Source: Quercus robur (Eukaryota > Streptophyta > Magnoliopsida > Fagales > Fagaceae). Taken from it: a stretch of DNA of 64,000 nt. The stretch lies in assembly GCF_932294415.1 (NCBI RefSeq), contig NC_065541.1, forward strand, positions 29,310,790-29,374,789, read 5' to 3'. The notes under the pieces were generated by a model. That model had not been told where the DNA came from. It saw only the letters and a list, made by a program, of their open reading frames with translations, and searched no databases. The position numbers were made by a program, and so were the translations under genes. The first letter of the stretch is position 1; each line of letters opens with the position of its first letter. Of the stretch, positions 43,946 to 54,674 are shown in pieces.

Positions 43946-45575
43946 TGTTGACACCCTATTTTGCAACCCGCATTTAACCTCACATGGAGGTAAAATGGTA
44001 ATTTCACCTTGGAAATAGGCATCTTAATTCTGGCCATTAGATTCTTAATCTCATTTCATCAAAATGATCTTCATGTTGTAACGATCAAATTGACTGGTCA
44101 TAAGCCCTAATCGAACCATCAGATTGAAAGTTATCAACAAATCAAGTTTTAATAGCCGAGATGCACTATCACAAATTGAGTATGATTATATGTGATTATG
44201 AACAATTGATTCCAATTGGTTATAATTATAATCAATTTGAGATTAATGACGTGTCATAATTTGATTGGCTAGGACTACATCTTATGGTAAGGTTGCACAT
44301 ATTTAATTAATTAAATAGTCAAACATTAATTATTTAATGAGAAATCTTACTCATTGAATAGGGTCTAGGTTAATTGGAAACTAATTTGGGATCTATTAAT
44401 GTTAATTGTGCTAAAATTATTTTCTAGCAAATGACTTCTGCTCACCATTCCGGGGCTTCAATTTGAGCATAAGAACGAGACAATTCCTATTCGAATTGAA
44501 TAAGATATGATTTTTTGAATTTGTTTCTGCAGGCTGTTACAATAACTACGAGAAAACCGAATTTTGTTTGCTCTTCACTCCCACCAATCTCTACATTTAA
44601 TGCACCAACTTTCTCCAAAGTCTAAAATAGGGTCTAGGTTCATGATTCTTTTTTATCATTTGTCAACCCTTATTAAATGATCTTCCATTCATATTTTTGC
44701 CACTACTGCTATATATACCCCTCCTCTCCTCCATTCCAAACATACAAAAAGCCCCCATCTCTTCTCCTCACTTGAGTTCTAGTGAAGTAGAGTAGTCTTG
44801 TCATATCTTAGTCTTCCTGAGACTCAAGGTATTGGTGAGACTCACTCTCCCTCTCCTAGTTCTTCTTTTCTACTCCACCCATAGGAGCTCCATCAAGAGT
44901 CTCCTCCTCCACCGTGTGAATCTTACATGCAAGTATAATCTCTTTCCCTAACTTGTTTTTTTATATTATTATGATGAGATTAAGATGCATGCTAGTGTTT
45001 ATTTAAATTCCTTAAATATGTTTTTTAATCCAAATGCAATGCTTAATAAATTGAATTAGTGTGTATCACATGCACACATATCAAATTCAACATACAAATT
45101 GATTGATAATATATTGGATGATATGATATGAATGTCGGCCACCATAGTCTAGAAGACCGATTTCACCGGGTAAGATGAGTGCCTAACACCTTCCCCATCT
45201 TCTAACATAGCCTCAGAGTTTAGATCAAGGGTTGATAGATCAATGCTTATCAATGTAATTTTCAATTTCTAGATTGTAACGAGGAAACAAAGTCATGTAC
45301 TTTATCTTAGATTGTATCTAGGACCAAAACCATGTAATTTCTTATGATCAATGTAAAGTCATTTGCAAATCAATAAAATGAGGAATTTTTCAATTTTGGT
45401 TTTCTTATTTATTCCAATAATTAAATAAGTGACAACTCCATTGTATAACCCTTAATCTAAAGGGGAAAATATAGTTGATCAAACATTTATTTTGAGAGAC
45501 AATAACACAACTCACCCCATTCACGTAGGTTTGGCCCAACACCAAAAAACAAGGCCGCGGGCGCAATCTCTCACA
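43946..45575 (+). mobile_element. Solo LTR, 1,630 bp, with perfect 5-bp target duplication
   Basis: It starts TGTTGACACCC and ends CTCTCACA, with AGTAC on both sides (43941-43945 and 45576-45580). A TATA box (tatatata near 44710), a leader and a polyadenylation-like aataaaatg near 45382 sit in LTR order. No internal retroelement sequence is present, so it is a solo LTR left by recombination. It lies in the LTR of an older Gypsy remnant. Confidence 0.85.
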
Positions 45576-45580
45576 AGTAC

Positions 45581-46385
45581 TCCTATATAAGTCAAATATT
45601 GTACTCCTAGTTGGCTCTAAGCATGCCTACTTGCTAATTCCTAGATTCTATCTATTTTTTTCCATTAACACTAAAACCCTTCAGGAATCCTGTAAAACTC
45701 TATTATAATTTTACCAAACCCTTTAAAGCTCATTTATAACTTTACCAAACGAACTCTTTAAATGAGACCCAAGCCCACATTAGACCTTATATCTCAAGAT
45801 ATCAAAGAAGGTCCACAATTGTTTATAAACAGAAGAAAGAGTACACTTCTAACGAATGTGGGACTCACAACAAAGACAAGTAAAAATTCTAAATTCCACG
45901 AATGGTAGAATTTCATGTGTTTGATTCTTTCCATAAAAATTAAACTTTAATTATTTTATAAGGAAAGAAAAAAAAAAAAAAAAAACAACATGTGTCATTG
46001 CTATGTTGCCATTAGTGGAGCATAGGAAGCAAAAATGTGACAAAATTTTTATTCCTAGACAACCAATTTTTTGGAACACACGAACCAACATTTACTTCAT
46101 TCTCCACCAAGTAAATAAAGTTTCAATGACGCCCAAAAGGTGGAGTTGAGGTAAACTTGTTGTAAAATTGTTATCCCCATAGCACTACTCATTTATTCTC
46201 ATTTTTTGGTGTCCAATATAATAATGGTGAGGATAGTCGTTTGCAAGCCACATGTTGGAGAGTAGGTTGTAAAAAGGACCAAAATGACTACAAACTCAAA
46301 CTAAGAGGTACCAAAAGGTATTTTTGCATTGTTTTTACTTCTTTTCTCTATCTTCCTGGATGAATACTAGTCAGTTTTTCATGTA
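45581..46385. other. Continuation of the split LTR, then intergenic DNA
   Basis: Directly after the solo LTR, tcctatataagtc looks like the TATA region of the older LTR interrupted at 43945. Beyond about 45750 the sequence is AT-rich with an A run near 45969 and no coding signal. Confidence 0.45.
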
Positions 46386-46388
46386 TTA

Positions 46389-47461
46389 GAGCATTAGCAT
46401 TGGTTGTGCTAAAACACCCAAAATCATATTTTAGCACCCCAAAGAGCAAAAACACACCTACATCAAGTGTACTAAAACTTACAAAAAAATAAATAAATAA
46501 ATAAAACATTTGTGCTACAGTGACCTGCTGCCTCTCTCTCTCAAACCTTGCCACCAATGCCTTTGAGGTGGAGATTGGGGTGGATCATGATGGAGATTGG
46601 CGTGCAATGGTTGTTCAAATTGGCATGCATTTATGGTGGTTGTTCATATCGGCATTGAGCTCGGTTGGTGGCAATTTGTTACAATTGGCATTCAATGGTT
46701 GTTAAAATAAGCATGCGTTTGTGGCATTTGTTGAGATTGGTTGCTAGCGATTTGTTCTAATTTGGGTCACAGTGAATGTTTTTGTCATGGTTGGTTGCTG
46801 GGTTTGGGTCGTAGTGGTTTTGGTTGGTGTTGGTTGATCTCACCGTGGGTGGCGGTCGGCTAGCTATTGTTGCTTGTGTTTGGTGTGGGTTTGTTTTGGA
46901 TTGTGGTTGTGGCGATGGTTGTTGGGGGTAACTTACTGCTGGTTTTCTTTTTCTTTTTTTGGTGAAAACCGTTGAAATGATTTACATTATTTTATGGGAC
47001 CTGTGTTAAAATAGGAAATAGGATGTAGGGTAAATTGTGAATTGTATGCTAAAATAGATAAAATATATTTTTAGGGTGCTAGATTAAATTTTATTTTTAG
47101 CACCTCACGTGCAAATGCTGGCGAGCTGAGGGATGAGGGAGGCCGGCGAGCTGAGGGATGAGGGAGGCCGGTGAGCTGGAGAGAAAAAAAATTTTTTGAG
47201 GAAGAAAGAAGAATGAAGAGAAGTCGGAGAGAGAGAGAGAGAGAGAGAGGACTATTTTAATCAAAGAGGAGAGAGAGAGATGTAATAAAAAACTATTTTT
47301 TTTTTTAGCTTTGAGCTACAGTGCACATCTATTTTTAGATGTGCACTGTAGCCATTCATCTAAAATTTTTAACTATGGCTCCACTGCTGCAGGGGTTTTT
47401 TTGTGTTTGTGGAGCTAAATTTTAGCAATATAGCATTATAGCTACACTGCTGTGAATGCTC
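46389..47461. mobile_element. Non-autonomous PIF/Harbinger-like element, 1.07 kb
   Basis: The left end gagcattagcattgg and right end ctgtgaatgctc are inverted repeats, and TTA flanks both sides (46386-46388 and 47462-47464). Sub-terminal words such as ttttagcacccc and taaattttagca recur in the element at 62156-62908. The interior has GA microsatellites (about 47230-47280) and a tandem pair of gctgagggatgagggaggccgg units near 47115-47170. It has no transposase. Confidence 0.7.
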
Positions 47462-47464
47462 TTA

Positions 47465-47994
47465 GGGAGGCTAGCTATTTGAGAGAGCACTAGGCTAGCA
47501 AATGTTCTTAGGGAGGCTAGCTTTTTTTCTTTTTCTTTTTTTTTCTTTTTTTTTTTTAAGTAAAGAGTAATACTTATTAAAACACACACAAAAATAATAA
47601 CATTAGTGTTTTAAACCGGATTTATAATATATTACATTATAATATAGGGAGGCTAGCTATTTGAGAAAGCATTAGGCCACTAGTTGTCTATGTTGGGAAC
47701 TTGGGCTAGCTACTACAACGCCAATAGGATAAAGAAAAATATGACCTTCAGGCTTCTCAGAACGTCTTCGGTCCTATTTATTTCTCGCAATTAAGTCTAA
47801 AGTCGTAATTATTTTTCATAAAAATTTTGAGGTGGTGATATTTCTCGCAACTAAATCTAGAGTCACAATTATTTTTCATAAAATTTTTAAGGTGGTGAGG
47901 TGTTAATGATAATTAATAAAATAATGTTAATGATGAATCCAGATAAAAGTTAATAACAACTTGACAACTCGAAAGTTGTAAAATTTGTTAGTAA
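47465..47994. other. Intergenic DNA with short duplications
   Basis: The word gggaggctagctatttgaga occurs at about 47465 and 47646, with a third partial copy at 47508, separated by T- and CT-rich tracts. A 55-bp segment near 47780 (tttctcgcaa...tttttcataaaa) is repeated at about 47840. No gene was seen. Confidence 0.55.
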
Positions 47995-48292
47995 AAAATA
48001 TTAGGCTAAAATCCAAAACTAGCCCTTTAAGTTTCAAAAAATTTATTTATTTATTTTAGTCCTCTAGGTTTTAGTTTTGTCATTTCAGTCCTCTAAATTT
48101 CAAATATTGTCAATCTAGTCCTCCGTTAGGCTTCCGTTAATTGTTGCTATTTACTTTGACCAAAACGACGCCATTTGGGGCTCTCTTTTTTCATAATTAA
48201 AAATAATAATAAAAAATAAAAAATAAAAACTCTTACTACCAAAAAAAAAAAAAAAAAACAAAAACAAAAACAAACAAACAAATAGAAACTAA

Positions 48293-49396
48293 GGGTACGT
48301 TGTTTGTTTTGGCTTCAAACCACTTCCGGAAATGCTTTTCCGTAAACGTGTGTGTTTGGTAGTTACTGAAAATTGGGTCAAACTGAAATTGTTTTCTGCG
48401 TTCACCGTAAAATAAGAGCTCCCGGGCGTAAAAGCATTTCCGTTTTTATTTTACCTTTAAATCACTTCCGAAACTCACAGACGTGCAAAGAGAGAAAAAG
48501 AGAGAGAAGGACTCATAGACTCGCAAAACGGCAGAGAGAGAGAGAAAGAAGAGAGAGTAGGGAGAGTGAGCAGCGGCCCAACCCCAGATGCAGTGGCAAG
48601 ATCGTGCCCCAACCCTAGACGCAGCAGCGAGATTGCGCCGTCGAGTTCGTGTCGCCGAGTTCGCAGTTCGCGCTGCAATCTCTCTCTTTCTTGATCTCCC
48701 TCTCCTTTTGAACCGGGTCTGATCGTCGATGATCTGCTTGATTGCCGATCACTCTCTCGCCGATCTACTTTCTCGCCAATCACTCTTTCGCTAATCTGCT
48801 TGATCTCTTTGATCTATGATTTTTTTGTTGTTGTTGTGGTGGTATGGGTGGTGGCGTTTTGGTGGTTTCTGTGTTGTGTGGTGGTGGGTTTTATGTGGAT
48901 AGTGGTGGATTTTCTGTGGGCGGTTGTGGATTTTTTTATATAAAATTTGTTTGGTAGCTGAGAAAATGGCTGAGAAAGTGTAAAAAATTTGTAGGAAAAT
49001 AGCATTTACAGAATATTACCAAACACTGAAAATTGTTTTCTAATATAATTTTTAAAATGCAACCAAACATTAGAAAACATATTCCTTTCCCGAAAATATT
49101 TTCACCTGAAAATATTTTACACCCGAAAAATATTTTACACTAAAACAAACACAGCCTTATATTTGGAAATTTTTTGTTATAAAATTTGGTTGGGAGCTGA
49201 GAAAATGGCTAGGAAAATGTGAAAACTTTGTAGGAAAATAGCATTATCAGAATGTTACCAAACATCAGAAATTGTTTTCTGGACTATTTTTCATTGTAGA
49301 ACCAAACACCCGGATTTCATTTTCCTTACAGGAATTCATTTTCCCCCACATTCATTTTACACTCAAAATTTGATTTACATCGAACCAAACGCAACC
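48293..49396. mobile_element. PIF/Harbinger-like element inserted in the MULE's left TIR
   Basis: It starts gggtacgttgtttg and ends caaacgcaacc, flanked by TAA on both sides (48290-48292 and 49397-49399). Removing it rejoins the MULE arm exactly (aaactaaggggaacga, compare the right arm at about 50265-50285). An internal direct duplication (gctgagaaaatggct near 48957 and 49197) is present. CT/GA-rich DNA and short ORFs at 48373-48783 look like gene-derived or chance sequence. Confidence 0.75.
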
Positions 49397-49552
49397 TAAG
49401 GGGAACGACGTCGTTCCCTTGCAACTGAAAACAAAATAAAAAACCCTACCCCCATCGATACCCTAGCCTCACCGATTTCTGAGAAAAAAATTAAGGGGCT
49501 GAGGAAATTGACTGAGGGAGAAAGAAAGAGGGGGAAAGAGAAAGAAAGTGAG

Positions 49553-49757
49553 GCTCACTTCACTGCCCCATCAAGTATGAGGTGAGTCCTCATGAGCGCA
49601 CCTGTCTCCACCATGCTCAGATCCAAATACAATGTTCGATCCATGCCCGTGCAAAAAGACGATGAGGTCCAAGTTGTTTGTGGCACCTTCAAGGGTTGCG
49701 AGGGCAAGGTTGTCTAGGTCTACCGTCGTAAGTGGTCATCCACATTGAGCGTCGATT
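49553..49757 (+). pseudogene. Ribosomal protein L26 (eL/uL24 family) fragment in a Pack-MULE
   Basis: The frame reads AHFTAPSSM, a stop, [37 protein letters not shown], a stop, then VYRRKW. A one-base deletion then shifts the frame. This is the N-terminal half of cytosolic ribosomal protein L26, including the KOW-type part that contacts rRNA in the large subunit. Stops, the shift and the missing ends show it is not a working gene. The following 49760-50100 may be the parent gene's intron. It was captured by the Mutator-like element that surrounds it. Confidence 0.85.
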
Positions 49758-50649
49758 AAAATCAGTCCTGGATTCTTCTTTATCGTTTGTACTTCTTGCT
49801 TTCCATTTTTGAGTTTAACACTTTACATTCGGATCATATATTATTGGCTTTTTTGACTATCTATCTTTTTGGAGTGACAAAGCAGAAATGATAAATGACC
49901 TGTGGTTTAGTTGCAGTGACCGAATATAGTGGCATTGTTTTTGTTTTTGTTACTATGTCTAATAGTTTGCTTAAATTCATAATTTTCACCCACAAAATGA
50001 AAATTTTATCATATTTTTTGTTTGGAATGTTCTAGTGAATATTGCTTGATTTATCATTAGTGGCATTATACCCGAATTGTTTTTGGATGCTCAATATTAA
50101 GCAAAGGACTTATATGACTCAATTTTCTCCTTCACTCTCTCTTTCCCCCTCTTTCTTTTTCCCTTAGTCAATCCCTCAACTCTTTAATTTTTTTTTTCTC
50201 AAAAATCGATGAGGCTAGGGTATTAATGGGGGTGGGGTTTTTTGTTTTGTTTTTAGTTGCAGGGGAACAGCATCGTTCCCCTTAGTTTCTGTGGTGTTTT
50301 TTTATTTTTATTTTTTGTTGTAATAACAATTTTTCATTTTTTTTAATTACGAAAAAAGAGCTCAAAACGGCATCATTTTGGTCAGAGTAAACGATAACAA
50401 TTAACAGAAACCTAACGGAGGACTAGATTGACAAAATCTGAAACTTAGAAGACTAAAATAACAAATCTAAAACTTAGAGGACTGAAATGATAAAAGTTGA
50501 AACTTAAGAGGGTCCGTTTTGGATTTTAGCCAAAATATTACGTATGCTATGAGTATAAAGCTAGGGGCAAAAGAGTAATCTCAATGTATACCTATATATA
50601 TCAATAATATGTTATATGTTAGTGTATACCTATATATATCATCCAGAGT

Positions 50650-53126
50650 AGTTTCTATTCCTGAGGAAGAGTATCACCGCCTCTTGTCTATGCATTCTAA
50701 CTCTGCTGGGTTTGGTTCTATAGCTACCTTGGCTCACCAAGGTACTTCCATTGCTTGTCTTGCAACTCAGGAACCTTGGGTCATTGACCCAGGTACTATT
50801 GATCATATGACAATTACCTCAGGTTTACTCTCTAATCTTGAGCACTCTAGTAGTCTTCCCAATGTTACTATGGCAGATGGCTCATCCACTACAGTTTCTG
50901 GTTTGGGCATTGCCAATCTCAGTCCTAATCTTTCTCTCTCTTCTTCTTATATATTCCCGATTTTCCTTTTAATCTTTTGTTGATTAGTAAGCTTACTAAA
51001 CTTTTGAATTGTGCTGCCATTTTTTTATCCACTCATTGTATCTTTCAGATCTCAAGACAAGGAAGATTCTTAGTGGAGGGCATGAAGCCGATGGACTTTA
51101 TTCCTGGATCAGCGTGGTTCTTCCAATTTAGTGGCTTCTTACTGTCTATCACCTCTTTAGCATCATTGTCGCATTGGCCATCCATCTCTCAAGAATTTGA
51201 AGTTGTTAATCCCGTGGTGTCATTAAATTGAGTCATTACAATGTGAAGCATGTCGTTTGGTTAAACACCATAAGGTGCCATTTGTGTCTAGGTGTGAGAG
51301 TCGTGTTAGTAGTCCATTTCATTTAGTTCATTATGATATTTGAGGTCCAATAAACACTCCCTCATTATTGGAATTTAGATATTTTGTCACTTTTGTTGAT
51401 TATTCTAGGGTCACCTATCTTTATCTTATGAAAGAAAGGTCTGAATTGTACTCAATTTTCAAATCATTTTTTATGGAAATAAAGACTCAATTTAATGCTT
51501 CACTTCATATTTTTCGATCTGATAATGCTCGTGAATAGTTTCATACATCTTGTCTCAATTCTTGATGACCATGGTATAATTCACTAATCTTCATGCCCCC
51601 ATACTCCACAACAAAATGGGGTTGTTGAATGCAAAATGCGTCATTTGTTAGAGGTCACTCGTGCCTTATTGTTTCATAAGCATGTTCCCAAATCACATTG
51701 GAGTGATGTTGTTCTAATTGCATGCCAACTAATCAATCACATGCCATCCACTATTCTAGGTGGTCAGATCCCTTATATTGTGCTTTCTCCTAATTCACAT
51801 TTATTTCACCTACCTCCTAAGATCTTTGGTTGTGTGTGCTCTATTCATATCTTAAGTCCAGGGAGTGATAAACTTGATCCTAGATTAATTAAATGTGTTT
51901 TTCTTAGGTATTCTCGTACTCAGAAGGGATACTAATGTTATTCACCTACTCTTCGTTGTCGTTTCACTAGTGCTGATGTCACATTTGATGAGTCTTAATA
52001 GTGGCAGTTCTTTTCTTTTTCTTCCTCGCTTACTGCCTGTATCTCTTGCTGAATCTCCTTCTTAGAAACCACTCCAGGTGTATCGTTGTCGGCAAAAACC
52101 TCCAACAAAGACTTTTCCCCGCCTAGTGACCTGCCTCATGATCCCAACTCTCTTCCAATTGCTTTGCACAAAAATTGTACCTCTCATCTTGTCTCTCAAT
52201 TTTTCTTTTATGGTCATTTGTCTTCATCTCTCCATGCTTTTACCACGTCCTTGAATTCTATTGTTGTTCCTAAGTCTGTCTAGGAGGCTATGTCCATCCC
52301 TAGTAGAAAGTCTGCTATAGAGGCAGAAATGTCTACTTTGTCTGAAAATGTTACTTGGTCTTTGGTTACTCATCCTCCAAGGAAAAACTATTGTTGGCTG
52401 TCGTTGGGTGTATACTGTGAGTACTTGCCTGATGGTTCTATTGCGTGTTTGAAGGCTCGCTTGGTTGCCAAAAGGTATACCCAAACATATGGTATTGACT
52501 ATGCAGAGACATTCTCACCTGTTGCTAAAATATCTTCTGTTAGGATTTTGATCTCCTTGACTGCTAATTTTGGCTAGCCAATATTTCAGTTAGACGTTAA
52601 AAATGTCTTCTTGAATGGTGATTTGAAGGAAGAGGTGTATATCGAGCAACCACTTGGTTTTGTTGCTTAGGGGGAGTCTGGAAAAGTGTGTAGGTTGAAT
52701 AAGGTCATCTATGATCTTAAACAGTCTACCAAAGCTTGGTTTGGTAAATTCAATAAAGCAATATTAAAGTTTGGATAGCAGTGTTGCCATTCTGATCACT
52801 CTGTGTTTTCTCATACCTTTGAAAGAAAAAAGATTTTACTGATATTATATATTGATGATATTAAAATCAATGGTTGACAAGAAAGGTATTGATGATTTGA
52901 AGAGATACCTACAAAACTCCTTTCAAACTAAAGATCTGGAAAACTTCATTATTTCATGGATATTGAGGTAGAACGATCTAAAGAAGGTATTAGTCTATCA
53001 CAAAGAAAGTATGTGTTGTATATTTTGGATGAAACTGGTTTGTTAGGATCTAAACCAATGGAGACTCCTATGGATCTAGTGTAAGTTTGGATCCACGTCT
53101 GAGTTTTACTTTTGTGTTTTGCGTTT

Positions 53127-53158
<32 letters not shown>

Positions 53159-54108
53159 CTACACGCGTTTCAGGGGACAAGCGCAACAGTAAAGTACTGT
53201 TCAGTACTATTTGGCCCTGTTTTTTTTACTTTTCTGTCAATCAGTGGGTCCGTGCACTATTCATGGACCCACAAATTTCATTTTTTATCAATTTTTTCAT
53301 TAAAAATTGGTCCCACAGCACTATTCACACATTTAAAAATTATTTTGCTACAGTGTTTTCAGTTTTCAGTTTTCAGTTTCAGCAAAATAAGTTCTATCCA
53401 AACACACCCCTAATGTCAAATTGTATGAAGATTAGGGAAAGCTGTAATCTAATCCTGAGAGATATAGTCATTTGGTTGGTAAACTAAACTATCTCACCAT
53501 TACTTGTCTAGATATATCATTTGCAATCAATTTTTTAAGCCAATATATGAAAGATCCTCGCTTTCCACATTGGGATGCAGTTATTCATCTAGATCGTGGT
53601 CTTTTGTATAAAATTAATGGTCATCTACAGGTAGAAGCCTATATTGATGCTGATTAAGCAGGATCACCATCAAATAGAAAATACACTGCTAGGTATTGCA
53701 CTTTTCTGGGAGGAAACCTAATTACTTGAAAAAGAAAGAAACAAACTGTTGTTACCAGATCTATTGCAGAGGCTGAGTATAAAGCCATGACACACACATC
53801 ATGTGAGCTTATGTGGATTAAGCATTTACTTGAGGAATTAAAATTTGTTGTGAAGATGCCTATGACTATGCATTGTGATCGTCAAGCAGCAATTCACATT
53901 GCCTCCAATCTTGTGTTCCATGAGAGAACCAAGCATAAAAAAGTAAATTGTCATATTACTGAGGAGAAGGTAGAAGATGGTGTAATTGCTACTCCATATG
54001 TTTCTACAAAAGTCCAAATTGATGATATGTTTAAAGCATTATGTAAAACTCGTTTGGATTTATTATGTAACAAGCTAGGATTGCATGAAAATACTCTCCA
54101 GCTTTAGG
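50650..54108 (+). pseudogene. Copia pol polyprotein remnant
   Basis: In order: a protease-like WVIDPGTIDHMT (usual Asp-Ser/Thr-Gly altered to Asp-Pro-Gly), VLYIPDF-like and ISKLTK words, and an integrase with PHTPQQNGVVECKMRHLLEV near 51595-51655. RT follows with PDGSIACLKARLVAKRYTQT (52435-52490), [20 protein letters not shown] (52585-52650) and YIDD retained near 52848. The RNase H end has CDRQAAIHIASNLVFHERTK near 53875-53940. Many stops and shifts are present, and the RT to RNase H link is cut by a MITE at 53085. Confidence 0.85.
53085..53410 (-). mobile_element. MITE-like insert in Copia pol
   Basis: The ends gtttggatcc and gttctatccaaacacaccc are weak inverted repeats. The flanks ctagtgtaa and ctaatgtca match at 7 of 9 bases and could be an old 9-bp target duplication. 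It contains a T run and repeated ttttcagttttcag. It is related to the repeat at 10785-10994 and more distantly to 3236-3733. Confidence 0.65.
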
Positions 54109-54310
54109 GGGAGTGTTATGAGTATAAAGCTAGGGGCAAAAAAATAATCTCAATGTATACTTATATATATCAATAATATGTTATATGTTAGGGTAATTTG
54201 AACAAACCCGACATATAGGTTTTCTCCAAAACAATGTGTATATATATATATATATGAAGCATTACTCTATTTCTCAAGATTGTCTGTCTTTTCCTGTTTC
54301 TATATTTGCA
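54103..54310 (+). repeat. Polypurine tract and 3' LTR of the Copia element
   Basis: tttagggggag directly precedes TGTTATGAGTATAAAG (54114), the classic junction. The first 90 bp equal the 5' LTR fragment with a few changes. An AT run lies near 54238-54256. From 54311 to 54674 I saw no feature; the downstream region of the minus-strand gene lies here. Confidence 0.7.
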
Positions 54311-54674
54311 TTGCTCACCATCTCCAAAAGACAATTCCATTCTCATTTTGCAACTATTTTTTTCACTTGTTGAGATGCCATATCGTGATTGATGTACAAC
54401 AATAATGTCAATGATATCCATGTGAAATTGATGTTCCACCAATCAGAATTTGCCATCCCAAAAAGTTGTAAAATTTTCCATGTCTCTAGCATTACTTCAG
54501 TCCTCATTTTGTTCTCTCCCTCTACTATATTCTTTTTTAAATTTTGGAGGGGGTGAGGGGGAGTTTAAACCTTTCATTTTTGTTATTCTTTCAGATTTAT
54601 ATAATATAAGCCATGCCAACTAGCTAAAATAATTTGTTCCCTGACCATAACATAATTTTTTCTGAATATATAAT

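Larger units (their letters stand above)
48004..50531. mobile_element. Pack-MULE carrying a ribosomal protein L26 fragment
   Basis: Both ends start ggctaaaatccaaaac in inverted orientation. A perfect 9-bp target duplication AAAATATTA flanks the element (47995-48003 and 50532-50540), diagnostic for Mutator-like elements. The inverted repeats are about 425 bp long: right arm about 50108-50531, left arm 48004-48292 plus 49397-49545. The left arm is interrupted by a 1.1-kb insertion. Between the arms (49550-50107) there is host-gene sequence and no transposase. Confidence 0.85.
50545..54310 (+). mobile_element. Degenerate Ty1/Copia retrotransposon
   Basis: The left LTR piece (50545-50636) matches the first 90 bp of the 3' LTR at 54114. 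Between them lies a Copia-order pol: gag end, integrase, RT and RNase H. The LTR joins directly to the gag C-terminus, so the rest of the LTR, primer site and most of gag are deleted. It begins only 4 bp after the MULE's right target duplication. The 3' LTR end (about 54310) is a guess, and no target duplication was found. Confidence 0.75.

Noticed and set aside
49760..50107. Possible further L26 exons after the captured fragment
   Set aside because: No L26 coding match was found. The stretch looks like intron sequence of the parent gene.
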